Below are positions 16,051 through 24,886 of a DNA stretch of 51,128 nt, piece after piece. Within the stretch, counting starts at the first letter, position 1; each line of letters begins with the position of its first letter. The stretch is from Acidimicrobiales bacterium (GTDB lineage: Bacteria > Actinomycetota > Acidimicrobiia > Acidimicrobiales > Aldehydirespiratoraceae): the NCBI GenBank assembly GCA_029247365.1, contig JAQWLJ010000059.1:1-51128 (forward strand), in the 5' to 3' direction. The notes beneath the pieces were generated by a model. It worked only from the letters and a program-made list of their open reading frames with translations. It did not search any database and was not told where the DNA came from. A program made the translations under genes and the position numbers.

Positions 16051-17028
16051 TCAGCCTCCCTCAGTGAGCAGCAGTTTGCCGGTAGTGGCCCGAGATTCGA
16101 GCGCCGTGTGAGCAACCCCGGCGTCGGCGAGTGACCACGTGTGGCCCACGCGGATCTCGAGTTCACCGGCCTGCACCCAACTGATGATCTCGTTCCAGCG
16201 GGCGACCCGCTCCTCGGCGGTGAGCATGTGACTGAACAGGCTGGGTCGGGCGAGGAACAGTGACTTGGGCATGAGTGCAAGCGGACTGACGGGGGGGACG
16301 GCGCCCGAGGCGTTGCCGAACGTGGCCATGACGCCGCGGGGCCGCAGGACGGCGAGGCCGGCGTCAAACGTCGCTGCACCGACACCGTCGTACACGGCAT
16401 CGATGGCGTCCTTGCCGACGGCGGCTTCAACAGCTTCGACAATGTTGGACTCGCGATAGTTGATCGCGTGGTCGGCTCCACCGTTACGTGCGATCTCGAG
16501 CTTCTCTTCGGAGCCGGCAGTGGCGACGACCTGGGCACCGCGCAACTTGGCCATCTGAACAATCAGCCGACCGGTGCCACCGGCGGCAGCGTGGACAAGG
16601 CAAGTGTCACCGGGGCCAAGCGGATAGGTGTCGCTGATGAGGTAGTGCGCAGTCATCGCCTGCAGCGGAATCGCCGCAGCGACACCGAGTTCGATGTCGT
16701 CGGGAACGTTCATCAACATTCCTGCGTTGGCAACAACGCGTGTCGCATAGCTTCCCGCCACGCCAACCCAGGCGACTCGATCGCCGACTGCCACCTCGTT
16801 GACGTCGGAACCGACTGCGGTGACGACGCCAGCGCCCTCCGAACCCGGCGTGAACGGAAGGGGCACCTCGTAGAGGCCCGATCGGTGGTACGTGTCGATG
16901 AAGTTCACGCCGCTCGCGTACACCTCGACGACCGCTTCGCCGGGCCTCGGGTCAGGCACGTCGATCGCCGCGTACTCGAGAACCTCCGGTCCTCCTGTGG
17001 TCGTCATACGAATGGCGTGCGCGGTCAT
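16051..17028 (-). CDS. NADPH:quinone oxidoreductase, zinc-independent MDR family
   Basis: A 325-residue medium-chain dehydrogenase/reductase of the quinone reductase (Qor) branch. The N-terminus ending in GVNFIDTYHRSGLY, the GSEGAGVV motif, and the nucleotide-binding VHAAAGGTGRLIVQMAK are diagnostic. Zinc-binding cysteines are absent, as expected for Qor. It reduces quinones or enone-like substrates with NADPH. The ATG has GGAGGA upstream and overlaps the stop of a 20-codon ORF. It is the first full gene of the operon Qor-AhpD(Sec)-SnoaL-acyl-CoA synthetase. Confidence 0.94.
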   Translation of the reverse strand: MTAHAIRMTTTGGPEVLEYAAIDVPDPRPGEAVVEVYASGVNFIDTYHRSGLYEVPLPFTPGSEGAGVVTAVGSDVNEVAVGDRVAWVGVAGSYATRVVANAGMLMNVPDDIELGVAAAIPLQAMTAHYLISDTYPLGPGDTCLVHAAAGGTGRLIVQMAKLRGAQVVATAGSEEKLEIARNGGADHAINYRESNIVEAVEAAVGKDAIDAVYDGVGAATFDAGLAVLRPRGVMATFGNASGAVPPVSPLALMPKSLFLARPSLFSHMLTAEERVARWNEIISWVQAGELEIRVGHTWSLADAGVAHTALESRATTGKLLLTEGG

Positions 17029-17087
17029 CTCGTCCTCCGTCGCGTGGGAGCCCATCCTGGCGGATCGACAGAACGATCTCGCGTCAT
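17025..17087 (-). CDS. Short upstream ORF before the quinone oxidoreductase
   Basis: ATG at 17087, 20 codons (MTRDRSVDPPGWAPTRRRTR), with its TGA overlapping the ATG of the oxidoreductase as ATGA. A TACGCT hexamer lies 5 bases before the ATG, so transcription would begin at or near this ORF. It may be a leader that couples translation into the operon. It has no recognisable homology and could be fortuitous. Confidence 0.35.
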   Translation of the reverse strand: MTRDRSVDPPGWAPTRRRTR

Positions 17088-17092
17088 TCGAC

Positions 17093-17098
17093 AGCGTA
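17093..17098 (-). promoter_or_regulatory. -10 element upstream of the Qor-AhpD operon
   Basis: Minus-strand TACGCT lies 5 bases before the short ORF ATG at 17087 and about 65 bases before the oxidoreductase. It faces away from the aroK-side promoter. Confidence 0.45.
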
Positions 17099-17155
17099 CG
17101 CCACCGCTGTTTTCTCCAGCCCAAAACGCCAACCCTGAGCCCCGGAATGCGGTGG

Positions 17156-17161
17156 TACCGT
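17156..17161 (+). promoter_or_regulatory. -10 element upstream of aroK
   Basis: TACCGT lies 8 bases before the ATG of a short ORF at 17170 that overlaps the aroK start. The spacing is one base longer than in the other leaderless cases. Confidence 0.4.
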
Positions 17162-17169
17162 CGAGGGTC

Positions 17170-17286
17170 ATGGGTTCCCGGATCAGGCCGTTCGCCGCCC
17201 GACCGCGCGACATGTCGACGCAGGCCCGGCTGCCACTCCCGTTTCTGTCACGCTCTGCCCAAGCGAGTGCGCCGTGGAAGCCGTAG
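17170..17286 (+). CDS. Short upstream ORF overlapping the aroK start
   Basis: A 38-codon ORF starting MGSRIRPFAARPRD and ending at TAG 17284-17286, 13 bases inside aroK in another frame. It lies just behind a -10 hexamer, while aroK itself has no ribosome-binding site. Reinitiation from this ORF could deliver ribosomes to the aroK GTG. There is no homology; it may be chance. Confidence 0.3.
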   Translation: MGSRIRPFAARPRDMSTQARLPLPFLSRSAQASAPWKP

Positions 17287-17795
17287 CCGGCGCGCCGAAC
17301 GTCGTGCTCACCGGTTTCATGGGCACCGGCAAGACCGTTGTTGGCCGGGCCCTTGCGGCGGTACTTGGGCGCGAGTTCGTCGACACCGACGAGTGCCTCG
17401 TCGAGGCCCACGGGCCGATCCCTGACATCTTCGCCGCGGCAGGTGAGGATGGATTCCGTGCGCTGGAGCGAGCGGTCGCCGAGGAACTCGCTGCCCGTGC
17501 CGATCTCGTGATTGCAACGGGTGGCGGGATGCTCACCTGGGCGGCGGCACGAGACGTGCTCGCTGCGACTGGACGCATTTTCTGCCTGACCGCCGAGCCG
17601 GAAACGATTGTGGCCCGGGTGGTCGCCGACGGGGTTGACGAACGACCGCTCCTGGCTGGTGCCGATCCTGAGCAGCGGATCTTCGAGCTCCTGGCCGCTC
17701 GCGCCGATGCTTACAGGAAGTTCGAAGCGGTGCCGACCGATGGCCGAGCCGTCGCGGAGATCGTCGCCGATATCACCGCTCGCCTAGCGGCCTGA
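17274..17795 (+). CDS. aroK: Shikimate kinase
   Basis: A 173-residue kinase that phosphorylates the 3-hydroxyl of shikimate in the aromatic amino acid pathway. The Walker A motif GFMGTGKT is near residue 14, the shikimate-binding DTDE near residue 38, the GGG motif in ATGGGML, and a lid-like ADGVDERPLL. The length is typical. The GTG start is the first in-frame codon before the conserved NVVLTGFMG; it lacks a clear ribosome-binding site. Other aro genes are not adjacent. The stop is one base from the stop of the convergent FAH-family gene. Confidence 0.92.
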   Translation: MEAVAGAPNVVLTGFMGTGKTVVGRALAAVLGREFVDTDECLVEAHGPIPDIFAAAGEDGFRALERAVAEELAARADLVIATGGGMLTWAAARDVLAATGRIFCLTAEPETIVARVVADGVDERPLLAGADPEQRIFELLAARADAYRKFEAVPTDGRAVAEIVADITARLAA

Positions 17796-17796
17796 C

Positions 17797-18618
17797 TCAA
17801 CCCCGCAGGACGCAGCGGTTCTCGACCGCGCCGATGCCTTCGATCTCGCAGCGGACAACGGAACCGTTGCCGAGCCACTCGGGTGGGGTGCGGGCGGCGC
17901 CAACACCGCCCGGTGTCCCGGTGGCGATGATGTCGCCGGGCATAAGCGTGGCGATCGCGGAGAGGTCCTTCACGATGTCGACAACGGTGAAGCACAGCTG
18001 GTCGGTGTTGCTGTCCTGTTTGACCACACCGTCGACGGTCGAACGAATGGCAAGTCCGCTGCCATCGCCGAGCTCGGTCGCAGGGGTCAGCACCGGCCCG
18101 ACCGGTGTGAGCCCCTCGAACATCTTGCCGGCGAGGAACTGCTTTGTTCGGCGCTGGTAGTCGCGAACCGAACCGTCGTTCAGCACCGTGTAGCCCGCCA
18201 CGGCGGCCAAGGCTTCGGTCGCCGACGCGTGCCGAACTGCGCTCCCGATGACGATCGCAAGCTCGGCCTCCCAGTCGATGTGGGTCGACACGTCGGCAGG
18301 GGGGAGAGCCATGTCGTCGCGGGCGCCAATGAGTGAGTTGGAGAACTTGGCGAAGTAGGTCGGGGCGGACGGTGGTTCGTTGCCCATCTCACGGATGTGG
18401 TCGAGGTAGTTCTGGCCCACGCAGATGACCTTGTCAGGGGCCGTGATCAGTGGGGCGAGATCGGCGGTGGCGCGGGGAATAGCGTCGCCGGTCTCTGTTC
18501 GGTTGCCGGTCCGAAGCACCTCCCCAACATCGGCTGCATCGAGAACGACGATGTCATCACCCTCGACCCTTCCCGCGCGGGTGGTGGATCCGATTCGGAC
18601 GGTGCAGAGGTTGCTCAT
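17797..18618 (-). CDS. Fumarylacetoacetate hydrolase-family protein
   Basis: A 273-residue metal-dependent hydrolase or decarboxylase with the FAH fold. The signature residues appear in CVGQNYLDHIREMG, the metal ligands in IDWEAELAIVIG (E-x-E type), and DYQRRTKQFLAGKMFEG. The C-terminal PGDIIATGTPGGVG is diagnostic. Relatives include acylpyruvate hydrolases and 2-hydroxyhepta-2,4-diene-1,7-dioate isomerase of aromatic degradation. The ATG at 18618 overlaps the aminotransferase stop as ATGA and is preferred; an ATG three codons upstream (18627) is also possible. Confidence 0.92.
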   Translation of the reverse strand: MSNLCTVRIGSTTRAGRVEGDDIVVLDAADVGEVLRTGNRTETGDAIPRATADLAPLITAPDKVICVGQNYLDHIREMGNEPPSAPTYFAKFSNSLIGARDDMALPPADVSTHIDWEAELAIVIGSAVRHASATEALAAVAGYTVLNDGSVRDYQRRTKQFLAGKMFEGLTPVGPVLTPATELGDGSGLAIRSTVDGVVKQDSNTDQLCFTVVDIVKDLSAIATLMPGDIIATGTPGGVGAARTPPEWLGNGSVVRCEIEGIGAVENRCVLRG

Positions 18619-19769
18619 CGTCGCCATTGTGCCAAGCGCCGGCCCAGCTCGGTGATCTCGTTGGCCGCAAGGTTCGCAAAGCTGAACCGGATCATCTGCT
18701 CGTCAGTCGGCATGAAGGCGGTACCGGGGATCGTGAGCACATCGTGTTCGATCACGAGTCGTTGCACGACATCAACGGTCGGCTCGTTCCCAGGGGCGCG
18801 GACCCAGCCGAAGTACGCGCCGGCCGTTACCAACGCAAAGCCCCCGGGCTGTTCAGCCATCACGTCTTCGAACTGCGCTTGGAGGTCACGGGTGCGGTCG
18901 GCCTGTTCCTGGCGCCAGGCGGCCGCCTCGCTCAGGCCGGTGGCCGACGCGGTCTGGCCGATCGCCGCTGCCGATATCGCAATGCAGTCGAGGATTTTCA
19001 ACGCCTCGACTCGGGCGGCTTCACCGGCGATGAGCCCGCCCACGCGGTACCCGGGGATCGCGAGATCCTTCGAGAACGAGTGGAGCGTGATGACGTGGTC
19101 GCGCCAGTGCGGACGGTCGTACAGGCGATGGGCCGGCGTGGTCGTTGGGCGGAACGACCGGTAGGTCTCGTCGACGAGGAGGGCAACGCCACGCTCGACG
19201 GTCAGGTCGGCAAACGCGTCGATAAGTTCCGGAGGGTACGTCACGCCACTCGGGTTGCCAGGCGTGACCAACACGATCGCTCGGGTTCGTTCGTCGATCA
19301 GTTCGTGTGCTGCGGTTGCCGACGGGTGGAGTCGATCGTCCGTTTTCAGATAGCGGGGCTCGATTCCCTCGACCCGCAGCCACATGTCGTGGTTGAAGTA
19401 GAAGGGGAGGGCAAGCACGACATTGTCGCCTGGCCCCGCCAGTGCGCTGATCACCGTGCAGAACGCCTGATTACAGCCAGCCGTGATGAGGGTGTCATCG
19501 GGAGCGATGTCGGCGTCGTACGCCGAAGCCACGTCAGCAGCGAAGGCGGCGCGAAGCTCGGGAAGGCCCGGCTGGGGTGCATACTTCGACGTGTCGGCCT
19601 CTTCGGCCGCCTGGGCGATGCGCTCGACGACCACCGGTGCCGGTGAATACGAGGGTGCGGCTTGCGAGAGGTCGAGGAGCGGTCGATCATTCACTCGATG
19701 AGCGAGCAGCGCGTGGGCCGCACCGATCGGCGAGTGGACCAGTTCGGAGACGCGAGGCGAGAACTGCAT
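18615..19769 (-). CDS. PLP-dependent aminotransferase, class I/II
   Basis: A 384-residue fold-type I aminotransferase. The small-residue-rich SKYAPQPGLPELRAAFA, the cofactor contacts in ITAGCNQAF, the NPSG motif in VTPGNPSGVTYP, Asp in LLVDETYRSF and the Schiff-base lysine in LHSFSKDLAIPGYRVG are all seen. The substrate amino acid is not predictable. It is first in a pair with the FAH-family hydrolase. Its ATG lies 9 bases from the start of the divergent N-acetyltransferase, so each promoter must lie inside the other gene's coding sequence. Confidence 0.92.
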   Translation of the reverse strand: MQFSPRVSELVHSPIGAAHALLAHRVNDRPLLDLSQAAPSYSPAPVVVERIAQAAEEADTSKYAPQPGLPELRAAFAADVASAYDADIAPDDTLITAGCNQAFCTVISALAGPGDNVVLALPFYFNHDMWLRVEGIEPRYLKTDDRLHPSATAAHELIDERTRAIVLVTPGNPSGVTYPPELIDAFADLTVERGVALLVDETYRSFRPTTTPAHRLYDRPHWRDHVITLHSFSKDLAIPGYRVGGLIAGEAARVEALKILDCIAISAAAIGQTASATGLSEAAAWRQEQADRTRDLQAQFEDVMAEQPGGFALVTAGAYFGWVRAPGNEPTVDVVQRLVIEHDVLTIPGTAFMPTDEQMIRFSFANLAANEITELGRRLAQWRR

Positions 19770-19778
19770 AAGGTCGAA

Positions 19779-20516
19779 GTGTTGCACGCGTACCTCGAAC
19801 ACATCGGATACGCGGGCCTGACGCACCCGACGCTCGAGACGCTGACAGCGCTGCAGCACGCTCACCTCACCGCCGTTCCGTTCGAGAACCTTGACGTGGT
19901 TGCGCAGGTACCGGTCTCGACCGACACCGACACGGTTGTCGCCAAGGTGCTCAGTGGTCGAGGGGGATGGTGCTTTGAAAACAACGGCGCTTTTGCGTGG
20001 CTATTGGAGCAGCTTGGCTTCCGGGTTCGTCGACTCGGTGCAGCGGTGCTGCGCGGTGGGCCGCAGGTTGAGATCGATCACCTTGCCATCGAGGTACAGC
20101 TCGATCGGCCGTATCTCGTTGACGTCGGTTTTGGCGACTCGTTCATCGCGCCGCTGCGCCTCGATAGCGACCATCCCCAGCGAGATGACCGCGGCGAGTG
20201 GGAGCTGCTGCCCAGCCGGCAAGGCACGACGTTGGCGGAGATCGTCGACCGTGTCCCGGTCGCGCAGTACCGCTTCAAGCGGGTCGATCACCACATGCAC
20301 GACTTCGAGCCCGCCTCCCAAAAGCTGCAGGCTGACGCTGAGGGTCATTTCCGAACCAAGGCGTTCGCAACGCGGCTCCTTGGCTCAGGTGCCGACCGGG
20401 TCACGCTGCTCCACGATCGGCTCAAGCTGCGACGAGACGATGACCTGATCGAAACTCCGGTCGCAGCCGCCGACTGGAACGCAGCGTTGGCCGAATGGTT
20501 CGGGATCAGGCGTTAG
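19779..20516 (+). CDS. nat: Arylamine N-acetyltransferase
   Basis: A 245-residue acetyl-CoA-dependent N-acetyltransferase. The Cys-His-Asp triad is complete: Cys65 in GRGGWCFENNG, His101 in EIDHL and Asp115 in LVDVGFGD. The length is typical of bacterial NATs, some of which act on arylamines and hydrazides and some in secondary or cell-wall lipid metabolism. A GTG at 19779 (VLHAYLEHIGY) is chosen to match the family start; TAAGGT ends 4 bases before it. It ends 27 bases from the convergent transporter gene. Confidence 0.94.
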   Translation: MLHAYLEHIGYAGLTHPTLETLTALQHAHLTAVPFENLDVVAQVPVSTDTDTVVAKVLSGRGGWCFENNGAFAWLLEQLGFRVRRLGAAVLRGGPQVEIDHLAIEVQLDRPYLVDVGFGDSFIAPLRLDSDHPQRDDRGEWELLPSRQGTTLAEIVDRVPVAQYRFKRVDHHMHDFEPASQKLQADAEGHFRTKAFATRLLGSGADRVTLLHDRLKLRRDDDLIETPVAAADWNAALAEWFGIRR

Positions 20517-20543
20517 TGAAACGCAGGCCTCCACCGCCGCAGC

Positions 20544-21776
20544 TCAGTGGGCGTCAGGGTCGACGATGGCGAGCGAGCCACCCTGGGCCCATAGGAGGAT
20601 GCAGAGGCCGAGGCCGCAGTAGACGAGCCCGCCGACCGCCATCGGCGTGATGGTGTCCTGGATCTGTCGGTCGATCACCGATGCGAGGACGGAGCCGAGG
20701 CCGAGCGTGGCGACACCCCTGACGGCCGACGCGGTCCCGGCGATCCGCTCCATCGGCTCGAGGCTGAGCGAAATCGCGGTAGTGGACACGATCGTTCCTG
20801 CCGTCGATGCAACCGTGATGAGCCCAACCCACACTGCGAACGAAGGCACGCCGTCCGATGCCACGGTGATGACGGTGAGCGCTGCGTAGGCCGCGACGTT
20901 GAGCAGGTAGGCGAGCAACGCAACGCGTGTGGCGCCGAGTCGTTCGATGCGGCGGCTGACAACCCAGACGCTGATCCCCTGGACGGCCGAGACCAGCCCG
21001 AACGTGGCCGCAAACCACCCAGGACGCCCATAGATCTCATCGACGATCGGCTGGGAGCTCCCAAGGAAGATGAAGAACGCGCCATAGCTGAAGACCATCG
21101 ACGCGAGGTACCCGGTGGAGGCCCGATGGGTCAGGGTCGCGCGGATGGCCCGGCCGATGGCCGCTGGCTCGATCGGTCGCCGCTTCTCCGGGGGGTGTGA
21201 CTCTCCGAAGCGAGCGGACCACACTATGCCAGCGACTGCGAGCAGCACGGCCGCGCCAAAGACGGACTGCCAGGGCAGGACCGCGATCAATCCTTCGCCA
21301 ATGAGCGGCGCGATTGTTGGCCCGATCAGGAACACCGCCATGACCATCGACAGCACGCGAGCCATCTGGTCGCCCTCGTAGAGGTCTCGCGCTATGGCGT
21401 AGGAGATCACCGCAGGGCCGGATGCGCCGATTCCCCACACGAAGCGGGAGGCAAGCACGGCGCTGTAGTCGGTCGAGAGCGTCGCGCCAATCGCGCCCAG
21501 GATGTAGAGCGCCAGCGATACTTGCAGGACCGGAATGCGGCCGTAGCGGTCTGACAACGGACCGACGGGCAGTTGCCCAGCCGCCATTCCCAGGAAGTAC
21601 GCGGTGACGATGAGGCTGACTTCGCCGCTGCCGTCAGCGAGGTCGAAACGGTCCCTGATCTCGTCGAATGCGGGAAGTGCGGTATCGATCCCGAACGCAA
21701 GAAGCGCGCCGGTAAACCCGAGAAAGGCAACGACCACGGCCTCGGACCGGTCGGCCGCAGGGATACGTCGCGTCAC
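20544..21776 (-). CDS. MFS transporter, Bcr/CflA drug-resistance type
   Basis: A 410-residue integral membrane protein with about 12 hydrophobic segments. The family motif GQLPVGPLSDRYGRIPVL is in the loop after the second segment, and SYAIARDLYEGDQMARVLS follows as in Bcr/CflA multidrug exporters. It probably pumps out a toxic compound by proton antiport. Its GTG start overlaps the stop of the TetR gene as GTGA. This order (regulator first, then efflux pump) suggests the TetR protein controls it. A longer upstream frame is non-conserved. Confidence 0.92.
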   Translation of the reverse strand: MTRRIPAADRSEAVVVAFLGFTGALLAFGIDTALPAFDEIRDRFDLADGSGEVSLIVTAYFLGMAAGQLPVGPLSDRYGRIPVLQVSLALYILGAIGATLSTDYSAVLASRFVWGIGASGPAVISYAIARDLYEGDQMARVLSMVMAVFLIGPTIAPLIGEGLIAVLPWQSVFGAAVLLAVAGIVWSARFGESHPPEKRRPIEPAAIGRAIRATLTHRASTGYLASMVFSYGAFFIFLGSSQPIVDEIYGRPGWFAATFGLVSAVQGISVWVVSRRIERLGATRVALLAYLLNVAAYAALTVITVASDGVPSFAVWVGLITVASTAGTIVSTTAISLSLEPMERIAGTASAVRGVATLGLGSVLASVIDRQIQDTITPMAVGGLVYCGLGLCILLWAQGGSLAIVDPDAH

Positions 21777-22324
21777 TCGCTGGCAAGACGCATGGAGAGT
21801 GCGGACACGCGTTCGCGGAGCTCGTCGCGATCGATGCCGAACTCGGCGAGACCGGACACGATCTCTTCTTCGAACGCGCCCCAGCCGAACTGGAGCGCTG
21901 CGCACAGCGCAACCTGGGCGAGCAGGTTCGGGTCGTCGACCGCCTTGCCGGTCGCAGTCGCCTGGCCTTGCACGATCCGGTGCATGAGACCTTTCATCGG
22001 GGAAAGGGCCTCGTCGACCTCGAGCTTCGCGAACGTGCGGTAACTCGATGCCTCGTCATTGGTGTTGACCGGCAAGATTCCGTCACTGTCCCAGCGCTGC
22101 CCCATCTCTGCGGTAGCGACCTTGACAGCGTCGGCAAAGACAGCGTCTTTGCTCCCGAAGTAGTGGTGGATGAGGCCATAGTTGACCCCCGCGTGCTTCG
22201 CGAGTTCGCGCCCCGAGATCTGTCGGGGCGAGCGCATACCCATCAAATGGACCGCCGCGTCGATCAGTGATCGACGAACGGCCTCGGGGCCACGGATCTG
22301 AGCGGGCTGGCCGAAGTCGGTCAT
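21773..22324 (-). CDS. TetR-family transcriptional regulator
   Basis: A 183-residue dimeric repressor. The N-terminal helix-turn-helix is seen in residues 14-60, with LIDAAVHLM, ISGRELAKHAGVNYGLIHHYFGSKDAVF. The C-terminal ligand domain is of unknown specificity. It starts 4 bases after the ilvD stop and overlaps the efflux gene, so the order ilvD-tetR-MFS forms one unit. Regulation of the efflux gene and of its own operon is inferred; no clear operator palindrome was found at the ilvD promoter. Confidence 0.93.
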   Translation of the reverse strand: MTDFGQPAQIRGPEAVRRSLIDAAVHLMGMRSPRQISGRELAKHAGVNYGLIHHYFGSKDAVFADAVKVATAEMGQRWDSDGILPVNTNDEASSYRTFAKLEVDEALSPMKGLMHRIVQGQATATGKAVDDPNLLAQVALCAALQFGWGAFEEEIVSGLAEFGIDRDELRERVSALSMRLASE

Positions 22325-22328
22325 TGGC

Positions 22329-24185
22329 TCATTTCCGGATCTGAGAGATATCGCGTACGGCGCCCTTGTCCGCGCTGGTGGTCATGGCGGCGTAGGCCCA
22401 CAGGGCGTCCGACACCTTTCGCGGTCGTTCCTCGGCGGGCTGCCAAGCATCGGCCTCCTTCGCTTCCATCACAGCGCGGCGAGCAGCCAACTCGTCGTCG
22501 GTGATCCGCAGCGAGATGGCGCGGTTCGGGATGTCGATGTCGATCATGTCGCCCTCCTCGATGAGGCCGATGGCGCCGCCCTCGGCTGCTTCGGGTGACG
22601 CGTGGCCGATCGAGAGCCCCGACGTTCCGCCGGAGAACCGGCCATCGGTGAGTAGTGCGCACTCCTTCCCGAGGCCCCGACTCTTGATGTACGAGGTCGG
22701 ATAGAGCATCTCCTGCATGCCTGGGCCTCCCTTGGGGCCCTCGTAGCGGATGATCACGACATCGCCGGAGTTGATCCGCGACTCGTCGAGGATTCCGTCG
22801 CAGGCAGACTCCTGAGACTCGAACACGCGGGCTGGACCGGAGAACGTGAAGATCTCCTCGTCGACACCGGCCGTCTTCACGATGCAACCGCTCTCGGCGA
22901 TATTGCCAAACAGCACGGCGAGGCCACCGTCTTGGAAGTAGGCATTCTCGACGCTGCGAATGCATCCACCTTCGCGGTCGGTATCGAGGCTGTCCCAGCG
23001 GGTGCTTTGAGAGAACGCCGTCTGCGTTGGGATGCCGGCGGGCCCGGCTCGGAAGAACTCGATGACGTCGGGCGTGGGGTCGCGCATGATGTCCCACCGG
23101 TCGAGCGCGTCGGCCAACGTGTCGCTGTGGACCGTCGGGAGTGAGGTGTCGAGCAGACCTCCGCGGTCGAGTTCACCGAGGATGGCCATGATGCCACCCG
23201 CTCGGTGGACATCTTCGACGTGGTACTCGGCGGTGGCCGGAGCGACCTTGCACACCGAAGGAGCGCTGCGGCTCAGTCGGTCGATGTCGTTCATCGTGAA
23301 GTCGACTTCCGCCTCTCGGGCGGCTGCGAGAATATGCAGCACGGTGTTGGTCGAGCCGCCCATCGCGATGTCGAGGGTCATCGCGTTCTCGAACGCCGCC
23401 TTCGTGCAAATCGAGCGAGGTAGGACCGATTCGTCGTCCTTGTCGTAGAACTTCTTCGCAAGGTCGACAATCTGACGCCCGGCCTGCAGGAACAGTTGCT
23501 CGCGGTCGGCGTGGGTCGCCACCACGGTGCCGTTCCCCGGCAGCGCGAGGCCGAGGGCCTCGGCGAGGCAATTCATCGAGTTGGCGGTGAACATACCGGA
23601 GCAGGAACCGCAGGTCGGGCACGCGGAGCGCTCCATCTGCAGGACGTCCTCGTCGCTGACTGTCTTGTCGCCGGCCTTGATCATCGGGTCGATCAGGTCG
23701 AGCTTCACCTCAACGCCGGCGAGCTTGGTCTTGCCAGCTTCCATCGGGCCGCCGGTAACGAAGATCGTCGGGATGTTGAGGCGCATCGTCGCCATCAACA
23801 TGCCGGGCGTGATTTTGTCGCAGTTAGAGATGCAGACGAGGGCATCGGCGCAGTGCGCGTTGACCATGTACTCGACGGAGTCGGCGATGAGGTCGCGGCT
23901 TGGGAGGCTGTAGAGCATGCCGTCGTGGCCCATCGCAATGCCGTCATCAACGGCGATCGTGTTGAACTCCTTCGCAACACCGCCAGCGGCTTCGATCTCA
24001 CGGCACACGAGCTGCCCGAGATCCTTGAGGTGGACGTGGCCGGGTACGAACTGCGTGAACGAGTTCGACACGGCGATGATCGGCTTTTCGAAGTCTTCTT
24101 CACCCATGCCCGTGGCACGCCACAGTGCGCGAGCGCCGGCCATATTCCGGCCCTGGGTGGTGGTACGAGAACGGTACGCAGGCAT
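22329..24185 (-). CDS. ilvD: Dihydroxy-acid dehydratase
   Basis: A 618-residue iron-sulfur enzyme that dehydrates 2,3-dihydroxy acids to 2-keto acids in valine and isoleucine synthesis. It is the long E. coli-like form, starting [20 protein letters not shown]. The cluster cysteines lie in SNCDKITPG and [16 protein letters not shown], and the C-terminal [14 protein letters not shown] is diagnostic. The ATG is set by that opening and by TAACCT 7 bases upstream; the longer frame adds a non-conserved head. It shares a unit with tetR and the efflux gene, an unexpected partnership. Confidence 0.97.
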   Translation of the reverse strand: MPAYRSRTTTQGRNMAGARALWRATGMGEEDFEKPIIAVSNSFTQFVPGHVHLKDLGQLVCREIEAAGGVAKEFNTIAVDDGIAMGHDGMLYSLPSRDLIADSVEYMVNAHCADALVCISNCDKITPGMLMATMRLNIPTIFVTGGPMEAGKTKLAGVEVKLDLIDPMIKAGDKTVSDEDVLQMERSACPTCGSCSGMFTANSMNCLAEALGLALPGNGTVVATHADREQLFLQAGRQIVDLAKKFYDKDDESVLPRSICTKAAFENAMTLDIAMGGSTNTVLHILAAAREAEVDFTMNDIDRLSRSAPSVCKVAPATAEYHVEDVHRAGGIMAILGELDRGGLLDTSLPTVHSDTLADALDRWDIMRDPTPDVIEFFRAGPAGIPTQTAFSQSTRWDSLDTDREGGCIRSVENAYFQDGGLAVLFGNIAESGCIVKTAGVDEEIFTFSGPARVFESQESACDGILDESRINSGDVVIIRYEGPKGGPGMQEMLYPTSYIKSRGLGKECALLTDGRFSGGTSGLSIGHASPEAAEGGAIGLIEEGDMIDIDIPNRAISLRITDDELAARRAVMEAKEADAWQPAEERPRKVSDALWAYAAMTTSADKGAVRDISQIRK

Positions 24186-24192
24186 GCCTGGC

Positions 24193-24198
24193 AGGTTA
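24193..24198 (-). promoter_or_regulatory. -10 element of a leaderless promoter for ilvD
   Basis: Minus-strand TAACCT lies 7 bases before the ATG at 24185. It serves the ilvD-tetR-MFS unit. Confidence 0.6.
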
Positions 24199-24332
24199 GT
24201 TTGTCGCGCGGCTAACTCCCGCAATTCCTGCGTCGTGCCGTCCGTGAGCAACGCCCGACACCGCAAGTTGTTCAGCGTTTGCGCCTGTCCACCTTGGGCC
24301 ATCGACAGGCGGCCACGCAGAACGCCTGACGA

Positions 24333-24862
24333 TCAGGAAGTTGGGTTGATGTCGACGCCTTCTCCCAACCGCCATGAACGGGCGGTCTCGGTGAAGGGGC
24401 CACCCATGATCGCTGCGGCCTGAACGGCAGCGCCGGTGGCGACCGTCTCGTCGGCGTTGGGGACGCGGATGGGCGCCCCATGCAGGTCGGCGAGGATCTG
24501 CCGGTACGCAGGGCTCTTGGCGCCGCCACCGATCAGGTGGAGTCGACCCCCGACTGCCGCACCCACTTCTTGCAGTGCGCCGTAGCCGTAGAGCAGGCCG
24601 CGGAGCAGACCTTCGTGGGCAGCCCGCGCAAGGTCATCAGCCGAGGTGTCATTGCGGAGTCCTTCGAAGGTCCCGTCGCCGAACACATCGTTTCCCGGCC
24701 AATGGAACGAGTGCAAGTAGCAGGCCGCCATCCGCAGGTGTTCGGCATCGTCTTGTCGCCGACCATGCGATCAGCGTCGAACCAGCGAAACGCCAACGGG
24801 TTGTCGGAATCTGGTCCTTCGAATCGGATGGGCTCGGGAACGGTGGTGAAGAAGTCGGTCAT
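24333..24862 (-). pseudogene. xylA-xylB fusion remnant with frameshift
   Basis: The 5' part encodes the first 65 or so residues of a class II xylose isomerase: IRFEGPDSDNPLAFRWF, VGDKTMP, then, after a frame change at about 24742, [16 protein letters not shown] and DVFGDGTF. A single missing base (CCG-AA-CAC where CCG-GAA-CAC is expected) causes the shift. Right after GTF the sequence becomes the C-terminal quarter of xylulokinase: [38 protein letters not shown] and [14 protein letters not shown]. So a deletion of most of xylA and xylB joined the two, with the junction near 24666. Neither enzyme can work. It follows the ROK kinase by 24 bases in the same direction. Confidence 0.85.
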
Positions 24863-24886
24863 CGGGTCGCTTTGTTCGGTGCTCGG

